A DNA stretch of 64,000 nucleotides, taken from the NCBI RefSeq assembly GCF_004364805.1, contig NZ_SOAP01000001.1, forward strand, positions 434,001 to 498,000. The letters run 5' to 3'. Below the pieces are notes generated by a model. It had not been told where the DNA came from. It did not search any database and saw nothing but the letters and a program-made list of their open reading frames with translations. Positions 52,288 to 62,578 of this stretch are shown one piece after another (position 1 is the first letter of the stretch; each line of letters opens with the position of its first letter). The stretch comes from Pelagimonas phthalicica. GTDB taxonomy: Bacteria > Pseudomonadota > Alphaproteobacteria > Rhodobacterales > Rhodobacteraceae. The position numbers and the translations under genes were made by a program.

Positions 52288-54567
52288 ATGACCGACTCAG
52301 CCAAGGAATCATTGCGTCAGGCGGCGCTTTTCTACCACGAAAACCCGCAGCCCGGTAAATTGGAGATCCGCGCGACCAAGCCAATGGCCAATGGGCGCGA
52401 TCTGTCGCGGGCCTATTCGCCGGGGGTTGCTGAGGCCTGTCTTGAGATCAAGGAAGACGAGGCAAATGCCGCCCGTTACACCACGCGCGGCAATCTGGTT
52501 GCAGTGGTTTCGAACGGCACAGCGGTGCTGGGCCTAGGAAATATTGGCGCTTTGGCCTCCAAACCGGTCATGGAAGGCAAAGCGGTCCTGTTCAAGAAAT
52601 TCGCCGACATTGATTGTTTCGACATCGAAGTCGACGAGTCGGATCCTGAAAAACTGGCTGATATCGTCTGCGCGCTGGAACCGACCTTTGGCGCGATCAA
52701 TCTCGAAGACATCAAAGCGCCCGATTGTTTTATCGTTGAACGAATTTGCCGCGAGCGGATGAACATCCCGGTTTTCCACGACGATCAGCACGGCACAGCC
52801 ATCGTTGTCGGCGCGGCGGCGACCAATGCCCTGCACGTGGCGGGCAAAAAATTCGAGGATATCAAGATCGTCTCGACCGGTGGCGGGGCTGCCGGGATTG
52901 CCTGCCTCAACATGCTGCTGAAACTGGGCGTCAAACGCGAGAATGTCTGGCTTTGTGATATTCACGGACTGGTCTATGAGGGCCGGACCGAGGATATGAA
53001 CCCGCACAAGGCCGCCTTTGCGCAGAAATCAGATCTGCGCACGCTGGACGATGTGATCGAGGGCGCGGATCTCTTCCTTGGTCTCTCTGGTCCGGGCGTT
53101 TTGAAGCCCGAACATGTAGCCAAGATGACCAAGCGCCCGATCATCTTTGCCCTGGCCAACCCGACCCCGGAGATCATGCCCGATCTGGCTCGTGAAACCG
53201 CACCTGATGCGATCATCGCCACGGGCCGCAGCGATTTTCCCAATCAGGTCAATAACGTGCTCTGCTTCCCCTTCATTTTCCGCGGGGCTTTGGATGTGGG
53301 CGCGACCGAGATCAATGACGCCATGCAGGTCGCCTGTGTCGAGGGCATCGCCGCCCTCGCCCGCGCCACCACTAGCGCCGAGGCCGCCGCGGCCTATGCT
53401 GGCGAACAACTGACCTTTGGCGAAGATTACCTGATCCCGAAACCCTTTGATCCGCGCCTGTCCGGCGTTGTCTCAACCGCTGTGGCCAAGGCCGCCATGG
53501 AAACCGGTGTGGCCAAGCGCCCGGTCGAGGATCTGGACGCCTATAAGGACAAGCTGGACGCCAACGTTTACAAATCCGCCCTGCTGATGCGCCCGGTCTT
53601 TCAGGCGGCGGCCACGGCTTCGCGCCGCATCGTCTTTGCCGAGGGCGAGGATGAGCGCGTGCTGCGCGCCGCGCAGGCCATTCTGGAGGAAACCACAGAA
53701 ACGCCGATCCTGATTGGTCGCCCCGAGGTGATCACTGCGCGCTGCGAAAAGCTGGGTCTGGAAATCCGCCCCGAGCGGGATTTCAACATCGTGAACCCGG
53801 AAAACGACCCGCGCTATCGTGAATATTGGGGCACCTATCACCAGCTTATGGCGCGGCGCGGCGTGACCCCGGATATTGCCCGCGCGGTCATGCGCACCAA
53901 CACCACCGCCATTGGCGCCATCATGGTGCATCGCGATGAGGCTGACAGCCTGATCTGCGGCACCTTTGGCGAATATCGCTGGCATCTGAACTACGTCAAT
54001 CAGGTCCTGGGCGGAGAAGGGTTGCACCCGCATGGCGCCCTGTCGATGATGATCCTCGAAGACGGGCCGCTCTTTATTGCTGACACTCATGTGCGCTCGC
54101 TCCCCTCGCCCGAGGAATTGGCGCGCACCGCAATTGGCGCGGCGCGACATGTGAAACGCTTTGGCCTTGAGCCCAAGATCGCCATGTGTTCGCAGTCACA
54201 ATTTGGCAACCAGGCCGAAGGTTCGGGCAAACGTCTGCGCGAGGCGATTGCCATTCTCGACAGCGTACCACGCGATTTCTGCTACGAGGGCGAGATGAAT
54301 GTCGATGCCGCCCTGGATGAGCATTATCGCAACATGGTCATGCCCGGAAACCGGATGAGCGGCAGCGCCAATGTACTGATCTTTGCCCATGCCGACGCGG
54401 CATCAGGGGTGCGTAACATCCTGAAAATGAAGGCTGACGGGCTTGAGGTCGGGCCGATCCTGATGGGCATGGGCAACCGCGCACATATCGTGACCCCATC
54501 GATCACCGCGCGCGGCTTGCTCAACATGGCCGCCATCGCCGGCACGCCTGTCACGCATTATGGCTGA
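52288..54567 (+). CDS. maeB: NADP-dependent malic enzyme with phosphotransacetylase-like domain
   Basis: A 759-aa MaeB-type enzyme. The malic domain at about 1-430 has [27 protein letters not shown] and the nucleotide site [15 protein letters not shown]. The C-terminal phosphotransacetylase-like domain at about 440-759 ([32 protein letters not shown]) is usually regulatory, not catalytic, binding acetyl-CoA. It converts malate to pyruvate with NADPH. The stop lies eight bases inside the next gene. Confidence 0.95.
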   Translation: MTDSAKESLRQAALFYHENPQPGKLEIRATKPMANGRDLSRAYSPGVAEACLEIKEDEANAARYTTRGNLVAVVSNGTAVLGLGNIGALASKPVMEGKAVLFKKFADIDCFDIEVDESDPEKLADIVCALEPTFGAINLEDIKAPDCFIVERICRERMNIPVFHDDQHGTAIVVGAAATNALHVAGKKFEDIKIVSTGGGAAGIACLNMLLKLGVKRENVWLCDIHGLVYEGRTEDMNPHKAAFAQKSDLRTLDDVIEGADLFLGLSGPGVLKPEHVAKMTKRPIIFALANPTPEIMPDLARETAPDAIIATGRSDFPNQVNNVLCFPFIFRGALDVGATEINDAMQVACVEGIAALARATTSAEAAAAYAGEQLTFGEDYLIPKPFDPRLSGVVSTAVAKAAMETGVAKRPVEDLDAYKDKLDANVYKSALLMRPVFQAAATASRRIVFAEGEDERVLRAAQAILEETTETPILIGRPEVITARCEKLGLEIRPERDFNIVNPENDPRYREYWGTYHQLMARRGVTPDIARAVMRTNTTAIGAIMVHRDEADSLICGTFGEYRWHLNYVNQVLGGEGLHPHGALSMMILEDGPLFIADTHVRSLPSPEELARTAIGAARHVKRFGLEPKIAMCSQSQFGNQAEGSGKRLREAIAILDSVPRDFCYEGEMNVDAALDEHYRNMVMPGNRMSGSANVLIFAHADAASGVRNILKMKADGLEVGPILMGMGNRAHIVTPSITARGLLNMAAIAGTPVTHYG

Positions 54568-55075
54568 CCCAGCCTATAGCAAGAAAGAGATACGCAGGGC
54601 GGTCAACCTCTCTGCGTTCCTTGGCTGGCTGGCAATTACCTTCCCTTTCTTGTGGTTGGCGCTCGGAGCGTCTGGATTCGCCGGGATGTTGGCCTATCTC
54701 TTCTATGCGTCGATCTTTGGTCTACCCTTAGCATTTGCGCTCTGCTGGCTTGTCGGACGTCCCATCCTGGGCTTTGCGATGAAAGCACCCGTCAGCTGGG
54801 GAAAAGCCGTGCTTTGGGGGGCTGTAATCTCAACAACAATCGCCGGGATTACCATCGCAATTGGTCGCTATCGAGGTTGGCGGCAATCTTTGGATGATCG
54901 TTTCTATTCGAGGCTCGGTGGTGGCGACAATGTTCAATCCATTGATGGCATCCTCACCCTCTATGGCTGGCAAGTCTTGGCGCAAAACACCGCTCTGTTT
55001 GTCGCCCTCGGCGTCGCCATTGCGTTGATTGTCCGCTGGCACATTGGGCCGGGCCATTCCAAACTGGAACGCTAA
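54560..55075 (+). CDS. Membrane protein of unknown function coupled to maeB
   Basis: A 171-aa protein with four probable membrane helices: about residues 17-38 (FLGWLAITFPFLWLALGAS), 42-65, 80-100 and 138-160. No family is recognised. It overlaps the end of maeB by eight bases, so it is probably co-transcribed. Its codon use is less GC-biased than its neighbours. The C-terminus is HIGPGHSKLER. Confidence 0.7.
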   Translation: MADPAYSKKEIRRAVNLSAFLGWLAITFPFLWLALGASGFAGMLAYLFYASIFGLPLAFALCWLVGRPILGFAMKAPVSWGKAVLWGAVISTTIAGITIAIGRYRGWRQSLDDRFYSRLGGGDNVQSIDGILTLYGWQVLAQNTALFVALGVAIALIVRWHIGPGHSKLER

Positions 55076-55157
55076 GCGCCAAATACCGCCCCCTGACTCC
55101 CCAAGACAAACCGCAGAATCAACGCACCCCAAAGCCGCATCCCATTTGCAGCTTTGG

Positions 55158-55231
55158 TTTGCAATTTTGCAATATATGCAAAAATTTGCAGTCAAAGCGC
55201 TAAACCACAAGAGCTTTGCAAAAATTTGCAA
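55158..55231. promoter_or_regulatory. Cluster of TTTGCAAA-type boxes upstream of prpE
   Basis: Repeated self-palindromic boxes: TTTGCAA at 55158, TTTTGCAA at 55165, TGCAAAAATTTGCA at 55177-55190, and TTTGCAAAAATTTGCAA at 55215-55231. Spaced TTTGCAAA pairs are known as the site of PccR, the short-chain fatty acyl-CoA regulator (ScfR family) of Rhodobacter propionyl-CoA genes. That fits the downstream propionyl-CoA synthetase. The rest of 55076-55400 shows no gene. Confidence 0.65.
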
Positions 55232-55400
55232 CTCCGCACCTGCGACCATCCGACCGAATTTGCGAAAAACCGCCCCCCAAGGTCGCCTGCAGGCTTGCCC
55301 GGATCAACGCCGCCCGCTTATCCAATTGGCAGAGGATGGAACACCGCGCCCGCCGCTTATGACTTAAGATCAAGGACTGGCCGCGCGAGAGGAGGATAAG

Positions 55401-57293
55401 ATGGGTTATCAGGACGTATATGACAGTTGGAAATCCGATCCCGAAGGGTTCTGGATGCAAGCCGCCGAAGCGATCGACTGGGAAAAGAAACCCAGCAAGG
55501 CGCTCAGCGATCTTGGCGACAATATGTATGAATGGTTTGCCGATGGCATGACCAATACCTGCTGGAACGCCGTTGACCGCCACGTTGAAAACGGCCGGGG
55601 CGAGCAGACCGCGATCATCTATGACAGCCCAATCACCCATACCAAACGCGAAATCACCTTTGTCGAGCTGCGCAACCGCGTGGCCACCTTGGCCGGAGCG
55701 TTGCGCGCCAAGGGCGTCGAAAAAGGCGACCGCGTCATCATCTATATGCCAATGATCCCCGAAGCGCTGGAGGCCATGCTGGCCTGCGCTCGCCTTGGCG
55801 CGGTCCATTCCGTTGTGTTTGGCGGCTTTGCCGCGAACGAATTGGCGGTGCGCATTGACGATGCCAAACCCAAAGCGATCATCGCCGCCTCTTGCGGGTT
55901 GGAACCGGGCCGTGTGGTCCATTACAAACCGCTGCTTGACGGCGCGATTGATCTGGCTGATCACAAGCCGGATTTCTGTGTGATCTTCCAGCGCGAACAA
56001 GAGGTTGCCGAGCTTAAAGAAGGCCGCGACTTTAACTGGCACGGCTTTCAATACGGCGTAGAGCCCGCCGATTGTGTCCCGGTTGAGGGCAATCACCCGG
56101 CCTATATCCTCTACACCTCCGGCACCACCGGCGCCCCCAAAGGCGTGATCCGCCACACTGGCGGCCAGCTCGTCGCGCTGAACTGGACGATGAAGAACAT
56201 CTATAATGTCGATCCCGGCGATGTGTTCTGGGCGGCCTCGGATGTGGGCTGGGTCGTTGGCCACTCTTATATCTGTTACGGCCCGCTGATCCACGGCAAC
56301 ACCACCATTGTCTTCGAAGGCAAACCGGTTGGCACCCCCGATCCCGGCACCTTCTGGCGGGTTATCGAAGAGCATAAGGTCAAGACCTTCTTCACCGCCC
56401 CCACCGCCTTCCGCGCCGTGAAACGCGAGGATCCGACGGGGGAATATGTCAAGAAATACGATCTGAGCTGCCTGGAACAGGTCTTTCTTGCCGGTGAACG
56501 CGCTGACCCGGACACCATCGTTTGGGCGCAGGATCAGCTGCAAAAGCCGATCATCGACCATTGGTGGCAGACCGAGCTGGGCTTTCCCGGCGTCTGCAAC
56601 CCGGTCGGCATTGAATTGCTACCGGTCAAGCTCGGCTCCCCTTCGGTGCCGCTGCCCGGTTACGAGATGAAGATCGTCGATGATGCGGGCAATGAGCTGC
56701 CCCGTGGCGAGCTTGGCGCGATTGTCACGCCCCTGCCGCTGCCGCCCGGCACCTTCCCCAATCTCTGGAACGCCGAGGATCGCTACAAGAAAAGCTACCT
56801 CACCAACTTCCCCGGCTATTACGAAACCGGCGATGCGGGCATGATCGACGAAGACGGTTATCTTTACATCATGGCGCGCACCGATGATGTCATCAACGTC
56901 GCCGGCCACCGCCTGTCCACTGGCGGCATGGAAGAGGTGCTGGCCGATCACCCGGATGTGGCAGAATGTGCAGTCATCGGCGTGTCTGACAGTCTGAAAG
57001 GTCAAATGCCGCTGGGCTTCCTCTGCCTGAATGCCGGCACCGAGAAACCGCATGACGAGATCGTCAAAGAAGTGATCAAACTGGTGCGTGAAAAGATCGG
57101 CCCTGTGGCAGCGTTCAAGCTCTGCTGCGTGGTCGACCGCCTGCCCAAGACCCGCTCAGGCAAGATCCTGCGCGGCACCATGGTCTCCATCGCTGATGGC
57201 AAAGAATACAAGATGCCCGCCACCATCGATGATCCCGCGATCCTGGACGAGATCAAGCTGGCGCTTCAAGGGCTGGGTTACGCCAAGGGGTAA
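55401..57293 (+). CDS. prpE: Propionyl-CoA synthetase PrpE
   Basis: A 630-aa acyl-CoA synthetase, matching the PrpE length. Motifs are ILYTSGTTGAPKGVIRHTGG (residues 235-254, AMP binding), WWQTELGFPG, YYETGDAGMIDEDGYLYIMARTDDVINVAGHR and the catalytic acylation-dependent Lys in PKTRSGKILRGTM. It activates propionate to propionyl-CoA via propionyl-AMP. Acetyl-CoA synthetase is the alternative, but the N-terminus (YQDVYDSWKSDPEGFWMQ) and operator point to PrpE. AGGAGG precedes the ATG. Confidence 0.92.
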   Translation: MGYQDVYDSWKSDPEGFWMQAAEAIDWEKKPSKALSDLGDNMYEWFADGMTNTCWNAVDRHVENGRGEQTAIIYDSPITHTKREITFVELRNRVATLAGALRAKGVEKGDRVIIYMPMIPEALEAMLACARLGAVHSVVFGGFAANELAVRIDDAKPKAIIAASCGLEPGRVVHYKPLLDGAIDLADHKPDFCVIFQREQEVAELKEGRDFNWHGFQYGVEPADCVPVEGNHPAYILYTSGTTGAPKGVIRHTGGQLVALNWTMKNIYNVDPGDVFWAASDVGWVVGHSYICYGPLIHGNTTIVFEGKPVGTPDPGTFWRVIEEHKVKTFFTAPTAFRAVKREDPTGEYVKKYDLSCLEQVFLAGERADPDTIVWAQDQLQKPIIDHWWQTELGFPGVCNPVGIELLPVKLGSPSVPLPGYEMKIVDDAGNELPRGELGAIVTPLPLPPGTFPNLWNAEDRYKKSYLTNFPGYYETGDAGMIDEDGYLYIMARTDDVINVAGHRLSTGGMEEVLADHPDVAECAVIGVSDSLKGQMPLGFLCLNAGTEKPHDEIVKEVIKLVREKIGPVAAFKLCCVVDRLPKTRSGKILRGTMVSIADGKEYKMPATIDDPAILDEIKLALQGLGYAKG

Positions 57294-57326
57294 CCCGCGA
57301 CCACTACCGACGGTCACGCACAAACA

Positions 57327-57353
57327 AAGCCCCGGCAAACGCCGGGGCTTTTC
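57327..57353 (+). terminator. Rho-independent terminator of prpE
   Basis: A perfect ten-base stem AAGCCCCGGC/GCCGGGGCTT with an AAAC loop, then TTCTCG, 34 bases past the prpE stop. Confidence 0.9.
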
Positions 57354-57361
57354 TCGTTTAA

Positions 57362-57458
57362 AGCGTTTCGACACATGGTTGAGATAAACGGATCGCAAAT
57401 GGCCTGAGACCGCGAAGCATGGCAAGGTTGTTGCGCCTCAACGCTTTATCGAAACGCT
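57362..57458. repeat. 97-bp palindromic element, copy C
   Basis: Begins AGCGTTTCGA and ends TCGAAACGCT, a perfect ten-base terminal inverted repeat that continues imperfectly to about 22 bases (…GGTTGAG/CTCAACG…). Most similar to copy B. It follows the prpE terminator directly. The gap to nadK (57459-57528) holds nothing clear. Confidence 0.8.
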
Positions 57459-57528
57459 ATAGCCAGAGTCCCAACGGGACGGTGGGTGGGGCGATCTGCG
57501 CAGCGCGCAGCAGCGTCACCCCCGGCCC

Positions 57529-58290
57529 TCACACAAACTGTTCGCGGATCAATCGCTCTTCCAGCCCATGCCCCGGATCAAACAGCACCCGATGCTCGAT
57601 CCCAGGCTCCGACTTGATATGCACCTGCAACACATCCCGGACCGAGCCGCCATCCGCCTCGGCCATGACCGGGCGTTTTTCGGGGTCTAGCACCTCCATC
57701 GACACCTCCGCCGATTTTGGCAACAGGGCCCCGCGCCAGCGACGTGGTCGAAACGGTGCGACGGCGGTCAGCGCCAGGACATCCGAACCTATCGGCAAAA
57801 TCGGCCCATGGGCGCTGTAATTATAGGCGGTTGAGCCCGCTGGCGTCGCCACCAGCGCCCCGTCGCAGACCAGCTCGGCCATGCGCACCTGCCCATCCAC
57901 GCTGATCCTGAGCCGCGCCGCTTGCGGCCCGGCGCGCAGAATCGACACCTCATTGATTGCCAGCGCGCGATGTTCGGTGCCATCAGCGCAGGTCGCGCGC
58001 ATGACCAGCGGGTTGATCACGGTTTCCTCGGCCGCCCCCAGCCGCTCTTCCAGCCCGTGCTCGCCATATTCGTTCATCAAGAACCCGACCGTGCCCCGGT
58101 TCATCCCATAGACCGGTGCCGGGTTGCCCTCGGTGCGGTGCAGGGTTTCCAGCATGAACCCATCGCCCCCCAGCGCGACAATCACATCCGCCCCCTGCTC
58201 CGCATGATCGCCATAGCGGCGCGTCAACCCAGCCAGCGCCGCCTGCGCAATCGGCGCATTCGAGGCGCAAAAGGCAATTCGTAAGGACAT
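57529..58290 (-). CDS. nadK: NAD kinase
   Basis: A 253-aa enzyme that phosphorylates NAD to NADP. The conserved GGDG is in [16 protein letters not shown] (about residues 33-48), then [12 protein letters not shown], the Asp/Asn region [12 protein letters not shown] and [19 protein letters not shown]. The start at 58290 ([10 protein letters not shown]) has AGGAAAC upstream; the longer reading to 58332 lacks support. It is divergent from glyA. Confidence 0.94.
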   Translation of the reverse strand: MSLRIAFCASNAPIAQAALAGLTRRYGDHAEQGADVIVALGGDGFMLETLHRTEGNPAPVYGMNRGTVGFLMNEYGEHGLEERLGAAEETVINPLVMRATCADGTEHRALAINEVSILRAGPQAARLRISVDGQVRMAELVCDGALVATPAGSTAYNYSAHGPILPIGSDVLALTAVAPFRPRRWRGALLPKSAEVSMEVLDPEKRPVMAEADGGSVRDVLQVHIKSEPGIEHRVLFDPGHGLEERLIREQFV

Positions 58291-58471
58291 GGCCTGTTTC
58301 CTGTCTGTCGCTTTTGTCTCCGAAACAATCACAAGTTCACCGAACTGACCAGATATGGCGCAAGATAATTCTCCTACGTCGTTTTATCGCCTTTGACTCT
58401 GGGAAAGTTTCCGATACGAAACATCGCAAATTCGATTCCGCATCACTCAGGACAACCGAAGGGAACAGCCC

Positions 58472-59758
58472 ATGACGGCCTCGCGCGATTTCTTTACCCA
58501 GCCATTGGCAGACCGGGACCCAGAGCTTTTTGGCTCCATCACAGATGAGCTTGGTCGCCAGCGCGACGAGATCGAGCTGATCGCCTCGGAAAACATCGTG
58601 TCCCGCGCCGTGATGGAGGCCCAGGGCTCCATTATGACCAACAAATATGCCGAAGGCTATCCGGGCCGTCGCTATTATGGCGGCTGCCAATTTGTCGACG
58701 TGGCCGAGAACCTCGCCATTGATCGCGCCAAGCAACTGTTCAACTGCGAATTTGCCAATGTGCAGCCAAACTCCGGTTCGCAGGCCAACCAGGGTGTGTT
58801 TCAGGCGCTGATCCAGCCCGGCGACACCATTCTGGGCATGAGCCTTGACGCTGGTGGTCACCTGACCCACGGGGCCAAGCCGAACCAGTCCGGCAAATGG
58901 TTCAACGCCGTGCAATATGGCGTGCGCAAGCAGGACAATATGCTGGATTACGACCAGGTCGAAGAGCTGGCAAAAGAGCATCAGCCCAAGATGATCATCG
59001 CCGGTGGCTCTGCCATTCCGCGCCAGATCGACTTCAAGCGTATGCGCGAAATCGCCGATATGGTTGGGGCCTATCTGCATGTGGACATGGCGCATTTTGC
59101 CGGTCTCGTGGCCGCGGGCGAGCATCCCAGCCCGTTCCCCTATGCCCATGTCGCCACCACCACCACCCACAAAACCCTGCGCGGTCCGCGTGGTGGCATG
59201 ATCCTCACAAATGACGAGGCGATTGCCAAAAAGGTAAACTCGGCAATCTTCCCCGGCATTCAGGGTGGCCCGCTGATGCATGTCATCGCGGCCAAGGCCG
59301 TCGCCTTTGGCGAAGCGCTGCGCCCCGAGTTCAAAGACTACGCCAAGCAGGTCATCGCCAATGCCCAAGCCCTGTCTGATCAGCTGATCAAAGGCGGTCT
59401 GGACACCGTGACCCATGGCACCGACACCCATGTTGTTCTGGTCGACCTGCGCCCCAAAGGCGTGACCGGCAATATCGTGGACAAGGCCCTGGGCCGCGCC
59501 CATATCACCTGCAACAAGAACGGCGTGCCGTTTGACCCGGAAAAGCCGACCGTGACTTCCGGCATCCGTCTCGGCTCCCCCGCCGGCACCACCCGTGGCT
59601 TTGGCGAGGCCGAGTTCCGCCAGATCGCTGATTGGATCATCGAAGTGGTCGATGGCCTCGCCGCCAATGGCGAAGAGGGCAACGCAGCGGTTGAGGAAAA
59701 GGTCAAAGGCGAAGTCGCAGCCCTCTGCGCCAAGTTCCCGATCTACCCCGAGCTCTGA
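58472..59758 (+). CDS. glyA: Serine hydroxymethyltransferase
   Basis: A 428-aa PLP enzyme that makes glycine and methylene-THF from serine. Motifs are [44 protein letters not shown] and the PLP-binding Lys in [16 protein letters not shown]. The 140-bp upstream gap shared with nadK holds the two promoters and no recognisable riboswitch. Confidence 0.97.
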   Translation: MTASRDFFTQPLADRDPELFGSITDELGRQRDEIELIASENIVSRAVMEAQGSIMTNKYAEGYPGRRYYGGCQFVDVAENLAIDRAKQLFNCEFANVQPNSGSQANQGVFQALIQPGDTILGMSLDAGGHLTHGAKPNQSGKWFNAVQYGVRKQDNMLDYDQVEELAKEHQPKMIIAGGSAIPRQIDFKRMREIADMVGAYLHVDMAHFAGLVAAGEHPSPFPYAHVATTTTHKTLRGPRGGMILTNDEAIAKKVNSAIFPGIQGGPLMHVIAAKAVAFGEALRPEFKDYAKQVIANAQALSDQLIKGGLDTVTHGTDTHVVLVDLRPKGVTGNIVDKALGRAHITCNKNGVPFDPEKPTVTSGIRLGSPAGTTRGFGEAEFRQIADWIIEVVDGLAANGEEGNAAVEEKVKGEVAALCAKFPIYPEL

Positions 59759-59787
59759 TCCAAGCGATCCGCGCCTGAAAAGATGTA

Positions 59788-59812
59788 GGGTGGGGTTTGA
59801 CCCCACCCTTTT
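59788..59812. terminator. Bidirectional terminator between glyA and the LuxR gene
   Basis: Perfect stem GGGTGGGG/CCCCACCC with TTTGA loop and TTTTT after it on the plus strand, 29 bases after glyA. The convergent regulator gene stops just beyond it. Confidence 0.9.
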
Positions 59813-59813
59813 T

Positions 59814-60788
59814 CTATCCCACGCTCAACAAACACCGCACCAGCGCGGTTTGCGAATTTACCCCGGTTTTCACATAAATCCGGCTCAGATGGGTGCGGGC
59901 GGTGTTGACGCTGATCTTCAACATCTCTGCCGCCTGGGTCAGCCCGTCGCCGGCCACGATCCGGCAGGCCAGCGCCATTTGCGCCTCGGACAGGTTAAAA
60001 ACCGAGCGCGCCGCATGCAGGCGATCCGCCAAAGCCTCGTCGTCATGCAGCTCCAAAAACGTGGTTTCGTCGCGGACAAACAGGGTGCAAACCGCTACCC
60101 CGCCTTCGTCTTTTTCGCCCAGAACCACCGGCAGGCGGAAATTGCGCCCTGCTTCGCGGGTCTGGCGATAATGCTGGAAATAGCGGTGTTGCGATGCCGC
60201 ACAATCCAGCGCCGCTTGCAAAACCTTGTCCCAATCTCGCCGCGAGGCGCGCAGACGGCCCTGTGACACGGTCAGCCCCAGCTGGGTTTTCACCGCCTCC
60301 AGAATATGAGGCGGTGCGCAGATCACTTGCCCCTGCCCGTCGATCGCCAGCCGATTGGCGTCCTCCCATTGATGGCCCCGCACAACAAAGGAGGAAAACA
60401 GGATCCGCCAAATCCCGTCTGTCTTTTCCAGAACCCGCGTTTCAAAGGTGCGTTCCACCCGCCCATCGCGCAGCACCGAATGCCCGTCAAACACCACATG
60501 CGCCAGACCGTCCGTCACCGTCATATCGACATTATGCCGCTCAAAACGGACCATCTCACAGACCTTGCCGACCTCAAGAACCTCTTGAATATGAGGCGCA
60601 ATTTCGCTCCACCCTCGCAAGACGGTAATACCGGCCGCCGCCGATCCGCACATTTCCCGCGTGCGCTCATCCTGCACCCAGCACTGCGCCCAACCGTCAA
60701 AATCAAAGTTGAAAAACGTCTCAGTCTCGCGCTCGATCACTGTCATGATGGCAAGCTGATCCTGCTGAGAGGGGGGCGGTTTGGTCAT
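59814..60788 (-). CDS. LuxR-type regulator with N-terminal NTF2/SnoaL-like domain
   Basis: A 324-aa protein. The N-terminal part (about 10-135; ETETFFNFDFDGWAQCWVQDE, LAHVVFDGHSVLRDG, WRILFSSFVVRG) has an NTF2/SnoaL-like pattern. The middle (about 140-255) resembles a PAS-like sensor. The C-terminal LuxR helix-turn-helix is LSEAQMALACRIVAGDGLTQ, AAEMLKISVNTARTHLSRIYVK. The start at 60788 has GGAGAG upstream and overlaps the stop of a 65-aa ORF by four bases. The domain combination is unusual. The ligand is unknown. Confidence 0.82.
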   Translation of the reverse strand: MTKPPPSQQDQLAIMTVIERETETFFNFDFDGWAQCWVQDERTREMCGSAAAGITVLRGWSEIAPHIQEVLEVGKVCEMVRFERHNVDMTVTDGLAHVVFDGHSVLRDGRVERTFETRVLEKTDGIWRILFSSFVVRGHQWEDANRLAIDGQGQVICAPPHILEAVKTQLGLTVSQGRLRASRRDWDKVLQAALDCAASQHRYFQHYRQTREAGRNFRLPVVLGEKDEGGVAVCTLFVRDETTFLELHDDEALADRLHAARSVFNLSEAQMALACRIVAGDGLTQAAEMLKISVNTARTHLSRIYVKTGVNSQTALVRCLLSVG

Positions 60789-60982
60789 AGACTCTCCGAT
60801 TTGGTAATTAGCCGACCATGCGGTCCAAAGATCGCTTGTCGCGGCCAAAGGCGCAAGCCGAACCGCAATACGGTTTTCAGCGCCAACAGCCATTCACAGC
60901 CATGATGCGCATAAAACTCATTTTCTGTCAGCGGGCTTTTGCGGGGCAAGCTCTGACTTGCCAGCGGAAGGGACTGATCCAT
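60785..60982 (-). CDS. 65-aa protein coupled to the LuxR-type regulator
   Basis: A small ORF with AGGAG eight bases before its ATG at 60982. It begins MDQSLPLASQSLPRKSPL and continues TENEFYAHHGCEWLLALKTV, ending KSESL. It overlaps the regulator start (ATGA), a strong sign of translation. The middle is partly hydrophobic (LLALKTVLRFGLRLW) and rich in Arg, perhaps a membrane-associated helix. No family is recognised. Confidence 0.65.
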   Translation of the reverse strand: MDQSLPLASQSLPRKSPLTENEFYAHHGCEWLLALKTVLRFGLRLWPRQAIFGPHGRLITKSESL

Positions 60983-61151
60983 ATGCGATCTCCTATGGGT
61001 ATCTGCAATGACCCTAGCCCTGCTGATCATCCTCCCCTGTCATCCGACCTGACCACATACTGCAAAAAAACTGCAAAAAATCTCGGCTTGTCCCGACGGA
61101 AACTGTCAGCGGGCCCGTGTAATACCACAATAACCAACAGGAGACAGTGAC
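60983..61151. promoter_or_regulatory. Divergent promoter region with ACTGCAAAAAA direct repeat
   Basis: The 169-bp region between the coupled small ORF and the secreted small protein. ACTGCAAAAAA is repeated in tandem at 61059-61080. The operator for the LuxR-type regulator could lie here. No other motif is clear. Confidence 0.35.
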
Positions 61152-61343
61152 ATGCGCAGCCCGATCAACGCCCCAATCCTCGCCACCAGCTTTGCCATCG
61201 GCCTTGGCTTTCTCGCCCAATCCGCCAGCAGCGAAGAACCCTATCAGGGACCGATCCAATCCCTGTGGTCATTCGCCTGTGATGAGACCAAGCAAGATGT
61301 GCGGCTTGACCTGGGCGAGCCGAAATACACTGTTGATTTGTAA
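61152..61343 (+). CDS. Small secreted protein
   Basis: A 63-aa protein with an AGGAGACAG ribosome site. The signal peptide MRSPINAPILATSFAIGLGF continues to SASS with cleavage after about residue 27. The mature part (EEPYQGPIQSLWSFACDETK and QDVRLDLGEPKYTVDL) has about 36 residues with one Cys. Likely periplasmic. Function unknown. Divergent from the regulator locus. Confidence 0.65.
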   Translation: MRSPINAPILATSFAIGLGFLAQSASSEEPYQGPIQSLWSFACDETKQDVRLDLGEPKYTVDL

Positions 61344-61360
61344 GCGAAGACCACCGCCGC

Positions 61361-62347
61361 CTAGCCCCGCAAGACAGCCTGAGCAGCGTCAAAATTGCGC
61401 GCGCGCAGTTCGTTTTCGGGAATGGTAAACGTTGCAGGCCAGCCTCCCGTTTTAGCACCGCTCAGCCCAAGGTCGGGATCGCTAGCATCAAGGGTCAACA
61501 ACGGGACGCGCGATACGTCCTCAAAGTCCTCCCAACCGCCAATATCAGGCCCCAAAAGCATGTTGTGACGCAACTGATCGTCCAATGCAGGCCCCTTTGG
61601 GGGACGCAGCTGGAACCACCTTTTTTGAGGCGGAGCAGGAACCAGCTCTGCTCGTCTCGCCTCAGCCAGATGAACCTCATTGGCAGCGAGCGCCGCCTCA
61701 CGGAAATCCTTGCTATCAAACATCGTGCAATTGCAGCACTGCGCCTTGGTTGCGGCAACAGGGATTGCCTTAGCCTTTGACGCTGGCCCGTCCGAGCGGA
61801 GTGGCCTTTCACCATCAAAGACATGTTCAGAAAACAGAACCCGCGCCGCCACCAATGCGTCATTCAATGGCGATGTCATATCGACAAAGAAAAACAGCAT
61901 CCCGGACTTTGGCAGAATGGCAGTTGGGGGCAAGTGGCCCAGGTTGATCTGCGCAACAAAGGTCAGGGGCACCTTACGCCCATCACGATGCGTCACCACT
62001 GGCCAGGGAATGTGATCGGGCAAGCTCGGTTCCCCCATCAACCAGGCACCGGGCGCGGCCCATTTCTGGTCCACCTTGTGCAGAACGACGCCCTCTGTCG
62101 TGGCCATATCGACCATACGCTCCAGTTCCTCCGGCCCAACGGGAATAAGGCTCGCCTCATCCCGCGCCTGCAGGATCCGCTTGCGAAAATCCGCGTCGTA
62201 ATCCGCGTATCGTCCGAAAACGCCTGCAGCCTCGGCCGCAGTGACGGCCCGCCCCAAATGATCAGACATCACGTCACAGATGTGGCGCGTCCCCGCCTCG
62301 CTGAACCAAATGGTCTTGCCCTGTCGCTGCGAATACAAACCGTTCAC
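61361..62347 (-). CDS. DUF1963 (YwqG-like) domain protein
   Basis: A 328-aa protein with the DUF1963 pattern in its second half: GAWLMGEPSLPDHIPWPVV, VPLTFVAQINLGHLPP, GMLFFFVDM and HNMLLGPDIGGWEDFEDVSRVPLLTLDASD (residues 257-286). The N-terminal 70 residues are separate. The GTG start at 62347 has GGAGGTGG upstream. Function of the family is unknown. Confidence 0.75.
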   Translation of the reverse strand: MNGLYSQRQGKTIWFSEAGTRHICDVMSDHLGRAVTAAEAAGVFGRYADYDADFRKRILQARDEASLIPVGPEELERMVDMATTEGVVLHKVDQKWAAPGAWLMGEPSLPDHIPWPVVTHRDGRKVPLTFVAQINLGHLPPTAILPKSGMLFFFVDMTSPLNDALVAARVLFSEHVFDGERPLRSDGPASKAKAIPVAATKAQCCNCTMFDSKDFREAALAANEVHLAEARRAELVPAPPQKRWFQLRPPKGPALDDQLRHNMLLGPDIGGWEDFEDVSRVPLLTLDASDPDLGLSGAKTGGWPATFTIPENELRARNFDAAQAVLRG

Positions 62348-62502
62348 CGACCACCTCCACGTGTCTTTGCACGCGACCGCCTATCGGACACACCTCAACA
62401 CGCTCACCTGCCGCCGCAACTGTGATCGACCGATCCGCGTTTCGCAAGCCGGGTCTGGCCTGGCGCTTGAACACCACTACAAACGCGACGAAATGCGACA
62501 CG

Positions 62503-62518
62503 GTATACGCTCGTATAC
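62503..62518. promoter_or_regulatory. GTATAC inverted repeat upstream of icd
   Basis: GTATACGCTCGTATAC is two self-palindromic GTATAC boxes four bases apart, 61 bases before the icd ATG. TATACT within it could be a -10 element, but no -35 match is seen. Operator or promoter role is tentative. The rest of 62348-62578 holds nothing clear. Confidence 0.35.
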
Positions 62519-62578
62519 TGTAGACGCCCCGCCATTCTTCCCCTATGAGGAGCGCAATCATTTTGAAAGGCGGTCCTC

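Noticed and set aside
55200-56561. 453-aa open frame antisense to prpE
   Set aside because: It is the mirror of conserved acyl-CoA synthetase motifs and runs through the operator region.
58337-59806. 489-aa open frame antisense to glyA
   Set aside because: It is the mirror of a strongly conserved glyA reading frame, has no ribosome site, and its length follows from GC-rich codon bias.
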